A stretch of DNA of 64,000 bases from Ruania alkalisoli (lineage in GTDB: Bacteria > Actinomycetota > Actinomycetes > Actinomycetales > Beutenbergiaceae). Both the position numbers and the translations under genes were made by a program. The stretch's first letter is position 1, and every line of letters begins with the position of its first letter. Shown one piece after another: positions 19,766 through 28,849 of this stretch. Where the stretch lies: positions 1,831,581 through 1,895,580 of the forward strand of contig NZ_CP063169.1 of the NCBI RefSeq assembly GCF_014960965.1, in the 5' to 3' direction. The notes beneath the pieces are model-generated. The model made no database searches. It worked only from the letters and a program-made list of their open reading frames with translations, and had not been told where the DNA came from.

Positions 19766-20101
19766 ATGGGTGCAGCACCAGATCCTCGGCTCGACGGCGC
19801 GCTTCGTGCCCTGGCCGACGCCAATCGCCGCACCATTCTGGACTCGATCCGCGCTCATCCCCGAGCGGTCGGCGCTATCGCCGATGCCGTCGGACTCTCG
19901 CAGCAGACGACATCGCATCATCTCGGCGTGCTCCGTGAGGCCGGCCTGGCGTCGGTTCAGAGGGAGGGCACCAGGCATCTGTACGTGGTGAGCACCGACG
20001 GATTGGCCGCGGTGAAGTCGTACCTGGACGACTTCTGGCCGCAGCAGCTGTCTGCGCTCAAGGCAGCCGTCGAGGGGCGTGGGGAGGCTCCGCGTGGCTG
20101 A
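19766..20101 (+). CDS. ArsR-family winged-helix regulator
   Basis: This 111-residue protein is a compact winged helix: LRALADANRRTILDSI, AIADAVGLSQQTTSHHLGVLREAGL (recognition helix) and the wing VQREGTRHLYVVS. There are no cysteine metal-binding motifs of the classic ArsR/SmtB type. It belongs to the group that pairs with AHSA1/SRPBCC genes, and the next gene is such a protein, overlapping by 8 bases. It probably represses its own operon through the TACAA-N8-TTGTA element. Confidence 0.9.
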   Translation: MGAAPDPRLDGALRALADANRRTILDSIRAHPRAVGAIADAVGLSQQTTSHHLGVLREAGLASVQREGTRHLYVVSTDGLAAVKSYLDDFWPQQLSALKAAVEGRGEAPRG

Positions 20102-20543
20102 GTACCAGACGTCCATCGATATCGCGGCTCCGCCCGATGTCGTGTACGACTACCTGACCACGGCCGATGGGGTGACGGCGTGGATGGGGGAGCATGCCGA
20201 ACTCGATCCGCGCCCCGATGGAATGTTCGCGGTCGACATCGCCGGCTATCCGATCCGTGGTCGCTACCTGCACGTCGAACGACCCACCCGGGTGATGGTC
20301 TCCTGGGGCGTCGCCGGTAGTGAGGATCTTCCCTCCGGGGCGTCCACAGTCGACTTCCGGCTCACCCGGATCGATGGCGGAACCAGAGTGGATCTGACAC
20401 ATTCCGATCTTCCCGATGCGCAACTGCCCGGACACGCTGATGGGTGGCAGCACTTCCTGACGCGGCTGGCGATCGTCGTCCCTGGCGGTGATCCCGGTCC
20501 GGACTTGTGGCGTCCGCTGCCCGAGCGAACCTCACATGGGTGA
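20094..20543 (+). CDS. SRPBCC (AHSA1-like) ligand-binding domain protein
   Basis: The 149-residue product is a START/SRPBCC fold: YQTSIDIAAPPDVVYDYLTTADGVTAWMG at the N-terminus, GRYLHVERPTRVMVSWG in the middle, and GWQHFLTRLAIVV in the last helix. The GTG at 20094 was preferred because GGGGAGG lies 6 bases upstream; a GTG at 20079 is the alternative. It overlaps the arsR stop. The family holds hydrophobic ligands in a cavity; the ligand here is unknown. Confidence 0.88.
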   Translation: MAEYQTSIDIAAPPDVVYDYLTTADGVTAWMGEHAELDPRPDGMFAVDIAGYPIRGRYLHVERPTRVMVSWGVAGSEDLPSGASTVDFRLTRIDGGTRVDLTHSDLPDAQLPGHADGWQHFLTRLAIVVPGGDPGPDLWRPLPERTSHG

Positions 20544-20604
20544 CCGAAGAGCCACCCGTGCCACCTGTGCATCACCAACCGAACGTCGAACGAGGGAGGA
20601 TCTC

Positions 20605-20967
20605 ATGACCCGCACCGATGCTGAGCTCATCGTGGATGAGTACCACCGCGCCTGGACCAGTGGCGATGTCGAGCGCGCGATGACGTACGTGGCAGACGAC
20701 ATCGTCTGCCGTGCGCCGGGCGCCGACCTCACGGGCAAGGAAGCGTACGGTGATTTCATCGCCGGATTCGCGCCCTCGCTCGTGGGAATCGCCGACATCG
20801 CAACGTTCGCCGACGGCGACCGGGTCGCGCTGTTCTACTACCCTCAGACTGCGACAACCACGACTGCCCCGGCGGCGGAGTGCTTCACCATCCGCGCAGG
20901 GAAGATCGCCGAGAGCGTGCTGCTGTTCGATCGGCTCTCGTTCGGCCCACCGGAGGGCCGGCGATGA
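20605..20967 (+). CDS. SnoaL/NTF2-like domain protein
   Basis: The 120-residue product has the NTF2-like cone-fold pattern: ELIVDEYHRAWTSGDVERAMTYVADDIVCRAPG, then GKEAYGDFIAGF and FTIRAGKIAESVLLFDR. Members include polyketide cyclases and binding proteins; catalytic residues cannot be judged. A GAGGGAGG ribosome binding site precedes the ATG. It is the third gene of the ArsR-AHSA1 cluster. Confidence 0.82.
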   Translation: MTRTDAELIVDEYHRAWTSGDVERAMTYVADDIVCRAPGADLTGKEAYGDFIAGFAPSLVGIADIATFADGDRVALFYYPQTATTTTAPAAECFTIRAGKIAESVLLFDRLSFGPPEGRR

Positions 20968-21051
20968 CGAGCTGACCGCCCGGCTCTCTGGCCAGACGGT
21001 GGCTGGACGGACGACAGCGCCACGACCCGAGCGCGATGCGCTCGAACACGG

Positions 21052-21057
21052 CAGACT
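21052..21057 (+). promoter_or_regulatory. -10 box of ligC
   Basis: CAGACT ends 7 bases before the GTG at 21065, the same geometry as the TAGACT boxes of hisD and hisC. It supports the GTG start. Confidence 0.5.
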
Positions 21058-21064
21058 GACTCAG

Positions 21065-22132
21065 GTGCCGATCTCGTTGCCCATCCAGTTGCCCATCACG
21101 CCGATGCTCGCCAAAGCGGCTCAGGCCGTACCCGCCGCCGATGCCGTGGAGGGGGGCTACACCTACGAACCCAAGTGGGACGGGTTCCGCGGGATCCTCC
21201 TGCGCGACGGCGGCGACATCGAGATCGCCTCGCGGGGGTCGAAGCCACTGACCAGGTACTTTCCGGAACTGGTCGAGGCGATCCGTGAGCATCTGCCGCC
21301 TCGGTGCGCTATCGACGGGGAGATCGTGGTGCGTTCCGGGGAGCCGGGCTCACAACGCCTGGACTGGGAGGCGCTGTCACAGCGCATTCATCCGGCCGAG
21401 TCCCGGGTGAAGCGGCTCGCGGCCGAGACCCCGGCGGAGTTCGTCGCCTTCGACCTGCTCGCGGTCGACGACGAGGACCTGATGGGAACGACGTTCGCGC
21501 AGCGGCGTGCCCGGCTGGAAGACGTGCTGGCCGATCTTGCCGAGGACGCCCCGATCCACCTGACCCGCGTCACCGACGACGACGCCGTGGCCCAGGACTG
21601 GTTCGAACGGTTCGAGGGTGCTGGCCTGGACGGGGTGATCGCCAAGCCGAACCGGTCCGTCTACGAACCCGGCAAGCGGACCATGATCAAGGTCAAGCAC
21701 TCCCGCACCGCTGAGGCTGTTGTCGTCGGATACCGGGTGCACAAGTCCGGTCGGGGTGTGGGTTCGCTGCTCCTCGGGCTCTACACCGAGGACGGTCAGC
21801 TGATCAATGTCGGTGGCATCGCGGCGTTCACCAACGCACGCCGGCTGGAGCTGGTGGACGAACTCGAACCCTTCGTCGAGCGAGACGACGCCGGTGACGC
21901 CGTGCGGGCAGAGACGGACCGTTCCCGATTCAGCGCGAGCAAGGACGTCAGTTTCGTACGTCTGCGACCGGAGCGGGTGGTGGAGGTCAAATTCGACCAG
22001 CTCGAAGGCCACCGGTTCCGGCACGCCGTGACCTTCCTACGGTGGCGCCCGGACCGGGAATCCACGTCCTGCACGCTGGATCAAGTGGACCGGGCTGTGG
22101 CCTACGACCTGGGAGACGTGCTCACCCGGTAG
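21065..22132 (+). CDS. ligC: ATP-dependent DNA ligase, LigC type
   Basis: This 355-residue ligase seals DNA nicks with ATP. The adenylation domain has the nucleophile K37 in motif I (YEPKWDGFR), ASRGSKPLTRYFPEL, motif III EFVAFDLLA, motif IV GLDGVIAKP and motif V MIKVKH. The OB domain follows from about residue 240 and ends with the motif VI-like RFRHAVTFLRWRPD. There is no nuclease or polymerase domain, so it is the stand-alone LigC form known from mycobacteria as a backup or base-excision-repair ligase. It faces the LigD-type polymerase gene tail to tail with a 6-base gap. Confidence 0.92.
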   Translation: MPISLPIQLPITPMLAKAAQAVPAADAVEGGYTYEPKWDGFRGILLRDGGDIEIASRGSKPLTRYFPELVEAIREHLPPRCAIDGEIVVRSGEPGSQRLDWEALSQRIHPAESRVKRLAAETPAEFVAFDLLAVDDEDLMGTTFAQRRARLEDVLADLAEDAPIHLTRVTDDDAVAQDWFERFEGAGLDGVIAKPNRSVYEPGKRTMIKVKHSRTAEAVVVGYRVHKSGRGVGSLLLGLYTEDGQLINVGGIAAFTNARRLELVDELEPFVERDDAGDAVRAETDRSRFSASKDVSFVRLRPERVVEVKFDQLEGHRFRHAVTFLRWRPDRESTSCTLDQVDRAVAYDLGDVLTR

Positions 22133-22138
22133 GGGCGG

Positions 22139-23185
22139 CTACTCCTCGACCCTGTTCCCGCGCTCGTCCCAGTGCTCGGCGACCTTCTTGCTCGGCTGCA
22201 CTCGTGGCGGCTCGCCCGGCATCTTCGGATACTCCGGAGGGAACGGCATCTCGCCCAACCCGCTGGCGACGTCCTGCTCCCACATCCGCAGGGCCGGGCC
22301 AAGATCCCCGACGGCGTCGTCCAGTCCCGCCCAGGCGTCGCCCTGGTCGTCCAGCAGCCCGGGTACCGTGCGCACCGTGAAGTCCTCGATGGCGATGCTC
22401 TCCAGGTCCTCCCAGCGCACCGGCATCGAGACCGGCGCGCCCTCCAGTGGGCGGGGGGAGTAGGCGGAAGCGATCGTGCGGTCGCGGTTCGCTTGGTTGA
22501 AGTCGACGAAGATCTTCTCGCCGCGCTCTTCCTTCCACCAGGCGGTGGTCACCAGTTCCGGGAGCCGGCGCTCCAGCTCGCGCGCGATGGCGATCACGCC
22601 GTGGCGCACGTCGAGGAACTCGTGTTCGGGGGCGATCCGGGCGTACACGTGCAATCCGCGACTGCCGGAGGTCTTCACCCACGGGGTGATGCCGATCTCG
22701 CGCAACAGGTCGCCGAGCGCCTGCGCTGCCGTGACGATGTCAGCGAAGGTCCGTCCAGGCTGGGGGTCAAGGTCGATACGTAGCTCGTCCGGGTTGTCCG
22801 TGTTGGCCGTGCGCACCGGCCACGGGTGGAACGTGATGGTGTTCATCTGCACCGCCCACACGGCCGTGGCGATCTCGTCCACCACCAGTTGGGGGTGCTT
22901 GCGGCCCGACGGATAGGTGCACATCACGGTGCGGGTGTAGTCCGGCACACCACGCGGCGGGTTCTTGGAGAAGAACTCCTCACCGCCCACCCCCTGCGGG
23001 AACCGCTGCAGGGTGACCGGGCGATCGCCGAGGGCGCGCAGCATCGGTTCGCCCACCGCGGCCACGTACGAGGCGAGGTCCCACTTGGTGATCCCGGGCC
23101 AGATCTCGCGATCGGGACTGGAGATGCGAACGTCGCGGTCGCCGTCGGGGGAGGGGACGGTCAGCATCTGCGCACTGCTTGCCAT
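22139..23185 (-). CDS. LigD-type DNA polymerase/primase (PolD)
   Basis: The 348-residue protein is a stand-alone archaeo-eukaryotic-primase-type polymerase of the LigD PolDom group. Typical blocks are REIWPGITKWDLASYVAAVGEPML, RPVTLQRFPQGVGGEEFFSKNPP, the catalytic LRIDLDPQPG, VKTSGSRGLHVYA, and KIFVDFNQANRDRTIASAYSPR. These enzymes fill gaps with ribonucleotides during end joining or base excision repair. The ATG at 23185 lies 6 bases after a minus-strand TAGGGT (23192-23197). No Ku or nuclease gene is in the window. Its convergence with ligC is as in other actinobacteria carrying LigC-PolD loci. Confidence 0.92.
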   Translation of the reverse strand: MASSAQMLTVPSPDGDRDVRISSPDREIWPGITKWDLASYVAAVGEPMLRALGDRPVTLQRFPQGVGGEEFFSKNPPRGVPDYTRTVMCTYPSGRKHPQLVVDEIATAVWAVQMNTITFHPWPVRTANTDNPDELRIDLDPQPGRTFADIVTAAQALGDLLREIGITPWVKTSGSRGLHVYARIAPEHEFLDVRHGVIAIARELERRLPELVTTAWWKEERGEKIFVDFNQANRDRTIASAYSPRPLEGAPVSMPVRWEDLESIAIEDFTVRTVPGLLDDQGDAWAGLDDAVGDLGPALRMWEQDVASGLGEMPFPPEYPKMPGEPPRVQPSKKVAEHWDERGNRVEE

Positions 23186-23231
23186 GGTTCGACCCTAGCC
23201 AGTGCCCGTGCCGTGACATAGGTGCCACGCA

Positions 23232-23276
23232 ACGACGGCGGCCGCCCACCGAGGCGAGGTGAGCGGCCGCCGTCGT
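23232..23276. terminator. hairpin between the aminotransferase and polD genes
   Basis: ACGACGGCGGCCGC (23232-23245) pairs perfectly with GCGGCCGCCGTCGT (23263-23276). It lies 12 bases past the aminotransferase stop on the minus strand and shares its ACGACGGCG arm with the hairpin after rplT. Confidence 0.75.
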
Positions 23277-23287
23277 AAACGACTGGG

Positions 23288-24376
23288 TCAGAGCGAGCGG
23301 TAGGCCTCACCGAGGCGCTTGACGCCCTCGTCGATCTCGTCCGGGGTCACGCCGGAGTAGGCGAGCCGGATCGCGTTCTTGGAGTCGTCGAGGAGGAAGT
23401 CGCTGCCCTTGACGATCTGCACGCCACGGGCGGCAGCAGCGTCGAAGAGTGCATCCCCGTCCACGCCCTCGGGGAGGTTCACCCAGAGGAAGTAGCCGCC
23501 CTCCGGCTCGACGAACTGAGCGTCCGGGACGTGCTCGCGCAGGCCCGCGCACAGGCGCTGGGAGCGCTCGGCCAACGCGGTCTTCACCGTCTCGATCGAG
23601 GTGTCGAAGGATCCACCGCGCGCGAACTCGTTCACGATGGACTGGGCCACCATGTTCGGCGAGATGTAGGTGCCGGTGGCGAGCTTGGCGATCTGGGCAA
23701 TGATGTCGGCCTGGCCCACGAGGTAACCCACCCGGATCCCCGGGCACACCGTCTTGGAGAACGAGGAGGCGTACACGACCTCGCCACCGGTGGCGAGCGA
23801 GAGCATGGTCGGCTGCGGCTCACCGGAGAACCGGAGCTCGACGTACGGGTCGTCTTCGAAGATCGTGAAGCCCTGCTCGCGGGCGAGCTCCACCAGTGCG
23901 CGCCGCTTGTCACCGCTGAGGGAGTAGCCGGCCGGGTTCTGGAAGTTCGGGATCAGGTGCGCCAGCGCGACCGGGTTGGCACGCACGAGTTCGGTCAGCG
24001 CGGTCACGTCCACGCCGTCCTCTTCGAGCGGGACGGCGCGCAGGTCGGCTCCGCGGCCCTTGAGGGAGAGCAGCGTGCGGTCGTAGGAGGGGCGCTCCAC
24101 CACCACGGTGTCACCGGTAGAGACGAGCGTCTCGAACAGGAACGCGTCGGCCTGCATGGAACCGTTCGTGACGAGGACCTGATCCTCGGCGACGCCATGC
24201 CGCTCCGCGATCCAGGCGCGCAGCGGCTTGTAGCCGACCGACGTGCCGTACGCGAAGGAGCCGGCCGGGTCGTTCGTGAAGGCACGATCGGCGGCAGCGC
24301 GTAGACCCTCGACGTCGATGATGTCGAGCGAGGGAGCGCCACGGGCAAAGGAAATCGGGGCAGGTTCGGTTGCCAT
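23288..24376 (-). CDS. PLP-dependent aminotransferase (class I/II, fold type I)
   Basis: This 362-residue enzyme resembles the 2-aminoadipate / aromatic aminotransferase group (LysN/ARO8-like). It has ISFARGAPSLDIID at the N-terminus, VTNGSMQADAFLFETL, LIPNFQNPAGYSL, FEDDPYVELRF, and the PLP lysine in YASSFSKTVCPGIRVGYLVG. The C-terminal arginine is in NAIRLAYSG. The substrate cannot be fixed. The ATG at 24376 lies 6 bases after a minus-strand TACGCT (24383-24388) and was preferred over a longer reading of 29 more residues. It is divergent from the DUF5107 gene. Confidence 0.88.
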   Translation of the reverse strand: MATEPAPISFARGAPSLDIIDVEGLRAAADRAFTNDPAGSFAYGTSVGYKPLRAWIAERHGVAEDQVLVTNGSMQADAFLFETLVSTGDTVVVERPSYDRTLLSLKGRGADLRAVPLEEDGVDVTALTELVRANPVALAHLIPNFQNPAGYSLSGDKRRALVELAREQGFTIFEDDPYVELRFSGEPQPTMLSLATGGEVVYASSFSKTVCPGIRVGYLVGQADIIAQIAKLATGTYISPNMVAQSIVNEFARGGSFDTSIETVKTALAERSQRLCAGLREHVPDAQFVEPEGGYFLWVNLPEGVDGDALFDAAAARGVQIVKGSDFLLDDSKNAIRLAYSGVTPDEIDEGVKRLGEAYRSL

Positions 24377-24382
24377 GTGCCC

Positions 24383-24388
24383 AGCGTA
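24383..24388 (-). promoter_or_regulatory. -10 box of the aminotransferase gene
   Basis: TACGCT on the minus strand ends 6 bases before the ATG at 24376, indicating a leaderless mRNA. Confidence 0.5.
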
Positions 24389-24491
24389 GTTGGACCGTCG
24401 ACCTCGCCGCGCGAGCGTCTCGTCACTCGGCCTGCCCGACCGGCACCACCCACCAGCCGGCACCGCCTACCCGACCGGCGTCGGCCTGACC

Positions 24492-24497
24492 TACCCT
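24492..24497 (+). promoter_or_regulatory. -10 box of the DUF5107 gene
   Basis: TACCCT ends 6 bases before the GTG at 24504 and is the reason for choosing this start over the longer upstream reading. Confidence 0.5.
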
Positions 24498-24503
24498 GCT
24501 GGT

Positions 24504-26525
24504 GTGAGCGAACCCTCCCGGCTGTCCCAGGATCGAATCAGTCTTCCCGGCGTGCTCCCGGGCGAGGCGCCACTGCCGCAGCCCGGCACGGTGATCGAGT
24601 CCGGCTTCACACTCGCCGACGACCTCCCGCCGGACCTTCACGAACGGTCCCGTCAGGGGTGGCCACGTTCCATGCACCCCTACCTGCAGCAGGACAGTTA
24701 TGGGCGCGACCGGACCGACCTCTCCCTCGCGACGGTCGTGCTGGAGAACGAGCATCTGCGTGCCACCTTCATACCCGCGCTCGGCGGCCGGCTCTGGTCG
24801 TTGGTCTCCCTCCCGGACGAGCGGGACCTGCTCTATGCCAACCGCGTGCTGCAGCCGGCGAATCTGGCGCTGCGCAATGCCTGGTTTGCCGGAGGGGTCG
24901 AATGGAATATCGGCACCAAGGGGCACGCAGCGCACACGATGGCGCCGCTGCATGCTGCTCGTCTGAGAACCGGTGACGGTGCCCCGCTGCTGCGGATGTG
25001 GGAGCTGGACCGCCTGCGCGGCACCATCTTCCAGGTGGATGCCTGGATCCCTGTCGGAGCTCGCGCCCTGCACGTGTATGTCCGGATCCAGAACCCCACC
25101 GCGATAGCCGCTCCGATGTACTGGTGGTCGAACGCCGCCGTGCCAGAGGCCGATGACGTCCGGGTGCTGGCCCCCGCCACCACCGCGTTCTCCACGGCGA
25201 CGGACGGCCCGGTCCGCCGGGTCCCGGTTCCGGTCCGTGGTGACCTCGACGTCTCCTACCCCACGCGTTCGAGCCACGCCGCTGACTACTTCTACGACAT
25301 CCCTGACGAGACTGATCCCTGGATCGCGGCGGTCGCCGGCGATGGCCACGGCTTGATGCAGGCATCCACCGGCCGGCTTCGTGGCCGGAAGATGTTCTGC
25401 TGGGGCACCTCCACCGGTGGGGCGCACTGGCAGGACTGGCTCAGCCCCGCCCGCGGGCAGTACCTGGAGATCCAAGCGGGCCTCCTGCCCACCCAGTTCG
25501 AGCACACGATGCTGCCGGCCGGGCAGGCGTGGGACTGGCTCGAGGTCTACGGTGACGCCGCGCTCGACCCACAGATCGCGCACGGCGGTGATTGGCCGAC
25601 TGCTCTCGAGATCGGCGGCCGGGCGGCACGCGGGCTGCTGCTCGACCCTGACGGCACGCTCAGCCGAGCCCGTGCCCTCGCCGACGAGTCACCGGTGGAG
25701 ATCCTCGCCACCGGTTCGCCGTGGGGAGCGATCGAGGCGCTGCTCGCCGGAGAGGACCGAGCGGCGGTCTCGGCCGGGACGCCCTTCCCGGACCTGGCGA
25801 ACAGAGCACCCGCGGGCAGGGGCGGCGCACCCGCCGCGAGCGAGGGAGCACACCCAGCCGGCGATGTCGCCACCGACCTGTGGTGGGCCCTGGTGGCCGA
25901 TCCCGATCAGGCCGGCAGCATGCTGGCCGCGGCCGACCCGGCAGTCCCACCCGCCTCCTACGCCGCGGGAGAACGATGGCTCGCGCTCCTGGCCGGCCAC
26001 GAACCGGGGTGGGCTCGCGACTACCACCTCGGCGTTCTGACCCACGCCGCGGGCGATCTCGACGACGCCGAGCGCCACTACCGCAACTCCCTGGCTCAGC
26101 ACGAGAGCGCGTGGGCCCGACGCGGACTGGCACAGCTGGCCGCCGAACGCGGAGAGCCTGCCGAGGCCCTCGCAGAGCTTCAGCGCGCCCTCACCGCACC
26201 CGGGGTGGCCGGTTCGGAGGCAGAACGCACCCTCGTGATGGAGGCGATGACCGAGGCTCTACGTGCCAGATTGCCGCAGGAGGCGCTGACGATCGCCGCG
26301 CGGGCGAGTGAGCCGGTGCAGCGGCTGGGCCGGGTGCGGTTGCTGCGCGCCCGGGCGGCCTGGTCCACCGGAACCGCAGCCGGAGTCTCGTTGGCGCGGG
26401 AGCTGCTGCTGGCGGGGATCGAGGTCGCCGATCTGCGCGAGGGCGAACGTGAACTCAGCGACCTGTGGTCGGCTGCGTTCCCCGGTGAACCCGTCCCGAG
26501 CCGGTACGACTACCGCATGTCCTGA
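24504..26525 (+). CDS. DUF5107 and TPR-repeat protein
   Basis: The 673-residue product has an N-terminal DUF5107 region (about residues 30-370) with LENEHLRATFIPALGGRLWSL, a pattern seen in galactose-mutarotase-like and glycoside-hydrolase-associated beta-sandwiches. GGVEWNIGTKGHAAHTM and MFCWGTSTGGAHWQDWL follow. The C-terminal third (about 470-670) has TPR-like helices such as LGVLTHAAGDLDDAERHYRNSLAQHESAWARRGLAQLA. No signal peptide is present, so it is probably cytoplasmic. A sugar or oligosaccharide role is likely for the family but unproven. It converges on a PfkB kinase gene with a 9-base gap. Confidence 0.82.
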   Translation: MSEPSRLSQDRISLPGVLPGEAPLPQPGTVIESGFTLADDLPPDLHERSRQGWPRSMHPYLQQDSYGRDRTDLSLATVVLENEHLRATFIPALGGRLWSLVSLPDERDLLYANRVLQPANLALRNAWFAGGVEWNIGTKGHAAHTMAPLHAARLRTGDGAPLLRMWELDRLRGTIFQVDAWIPVGARALHVYVRIQNPTAIAAPMYWWSNAAVPEADDVRVLAPATTAFSTATDGPVRRVPVPVRGDLDVSYPTRSSHAADYFYDIPDETDPWIAAVAGDGHGLMQASTGRLRGRKMFCWGTSTGGAHWQDWLSPARGQYLEIQAGLLPTQFEHTMLPAGQAWDWLEVYGDAALDPQIAHGGDWPTALEIGGRAARGLLLDPDGTLSRARALADESPVEILATGSPWGAIEALLAGEDRAAVSAGTPFPDLANRAPAGRGGAPAASEGAHPAGDVATDLWWALVADPDQAGSMLAAADPAVPPASYAAGERWLALLAGHEPGWARDYHLGVLTHAAGDLDDAERHYRNSLAQHESAWARRGLAQLAAERGEPAEALAELQRALTAPGVAGSEAERTLVMEAMTEALRARLPQEALTIAARASEPVQRLGRVRLLRARAAWSTGTAAGVSLARELLLAGIEVADLREGERELSDLWSAAFPGEPVPSRYDYRMS

Positions 26526-26534
26526 CGGCGTCGC

Positions 26535-27437
26535 TCACCCAAGCCGTCCAGTCACCCGAGGCAGGCTCTGCTTCTCGCGCGCCCACCCCAGGGCACCTGG
26601 ATAGCGCACCGAGAGGCTGGCCACCTCGGCAGCGCTGCGCAACACGTCGGTCCCGGTGACGTCACCGCCGGTCGCGATCGCGTGGGCCCAAGCCCCGTGC
26701 AGCACATCACCGGCGCCGAGCGTGTCGACCACCTCCACGGTGGGCACCGCGGGCACCAGAACCTCGCCACATCCACGCGGTCCGAGCACCCGGATGGGTC
26801 CGGCGCCCGAGCTCTGCCCGACGAGCTCTGGACCGTGGGCGGCGACGGCAGCGATCGCATCACTGGCTCCCGGCCACGTGAAGTGCTCCGAGAGCAGGAC
26901 CGCATCAAGCTCGGCGAGCAGGTCCACCGCGGCCGGCTTGTAGGAGCCACCGTCCATCACGGTGGGTACGAGGCGTGCTCGGGCGGCTGCGCACAGGGCG
27001 AGGGACGCTTCCGGGAGGTGACCGTCAACGAGGACGCACCCGGCGCCGTCGGGAATCTGTTCCAGCTCGGCCGAGGCCGGCAACGGCCGTGCCACTGAGT
27101 AATTTGTGGACACCACGGCCCGTTCGCCGGTCGAGGCGGTCACGAGCACGGTGGAGACCGGCAGGGCGTCGATGGTGCCGATGTCGAGTACCTGGACACC
27201 GCACCCGGTGAGCTCGGATCGGGCGAGGTCGGCCAGCGGGCCGGTCCCGAGCGCGGTGACGAGGACGGTATGCGATCCCAGGGCGGCAGCGGTGAGCGCA
27301 GCATTCGCTGCCGGGCCGCCCACGGCCACGCGGACGTCGCTGGCGACGATCTTCTCGTTCGCGGTGGGCGGGCTCGTCACCACCTGGGTGATGTCGAGGG
27401 TGGTCAACCCACAGCAGACCACCGTGCGTGTCGTCAT
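26535..27437 (-). CDS. PfkB-family carbohydrate kinase
   Basis: This 300-residue ribokinase-type kinase has the N-terminal glycine motif VAVGGPAANAALTAAALG and the C-terminal signature VDTLGAGDVLHGAWAHA, with the catalytic aspartate in GAGD. The sugar or nucleoside substrate cannot be set. The ATG at 27437 has no obvious leaderless -10, and no strong ribosome binding site is visible. It faces the DUF5107 gene, which may act on sugars too. Confidence 0.88.
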   Translation of the reverse strand: MTTRTVVCCGLTTLDITQVVTSPPTANEKIVASDVRVAVGGPAANAALTAAALGSHTVLVTALGTGPLADLARSELTGCGVQVLDIGTIDALPVSTVLVTASTGERAVVSTNYSVARPLPASAELEQIPDGAGCVLVDGHLPEASLALCAAARARLVPTVMDGGSYKPAAVDLLAELDAVLLSEHFTWPGASDAIAAVAAHGPELVGQSSGAGPIRVLGPRGCGEVLVPAVPTVEVVDTLGAGDVLHGAWAHAIATGGDVTGTDVLRSAAEVASLSVRYPGALGWAREKQSLPRVTGRLG

Positions 27438-27594
27438 CGGCTCGTCATCACTGGGTCGTGGCGGGAGCGTCGTTCTTGCCGCACAACACCATGATCTCCT
27501 CCCGAGGGCGATGAGGGGCCCAGCGTCTCACGATCGTCGCGGGTCCGTGGTTCAGGTCGGGTCCGTGGTTCACCTCGGGCGGGCGACGGTGTGG

Positions 27595-27645
27595 CAGACT
27601 CCTCCCATGCCTTCGCGCCGATTTATCCAGCCCGTCTCGGGCTGA
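27595..27645 (+). CDS. possible leaderless 12-residue peptide upstream of pheST
   Basis: CAGACT (27595-27600) lies 6 bases before an ATG at 27607 that opens a 12-codon frame, MPSRRFIQPVSG, ending at 27645. A short hairpin (AGCCCG-TCT-CGGGCT, 27629-27643) overlaps its end. The peptide has only one phenylalanine, so it is not a classic Phe attenuator. It may be a leader peptide or chance. The feature span includes the -10 box; coding is 27607-27645. Otherwise the 330-base pfkB-pheS gap holds only a short direct repeat (GGGTCCGTGGTTCA at 27541 and 27559) and the pheS promoter. Confidence 0.3.
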   Translation, partial: QTPPMPSRRFIQPVSG

Positions 27646-27726
27646 CGCGCGCTACCGGTCCTTTCGACCGCGCCGATGCGCCCCGGGACGGGCAGCACGG
27701 GCACTCAGGCTTCCCTGTGTGCCCTC

Positions 27727-27732
27727 TAGACT
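27727..27732 (+). promoter_or_regulatory. -10 box of pheST
   Basis: TAGACT lies 34 bases before the pheS ATG, leaving room for a short leader with a GTGAAAGG ribosome binding site at about 27753-27760. This operon is therefore not leaderless, although it uses the same -10 sequence as hisD and hisC. Confidence 0.5.
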
Positions 27733-27757
27733 CCACTGTGGTCCCACACGTCGGTGA

Positions 27758-28848
<1,091 letters not shown>

Positions 28849-28849
<1 letters not shown>

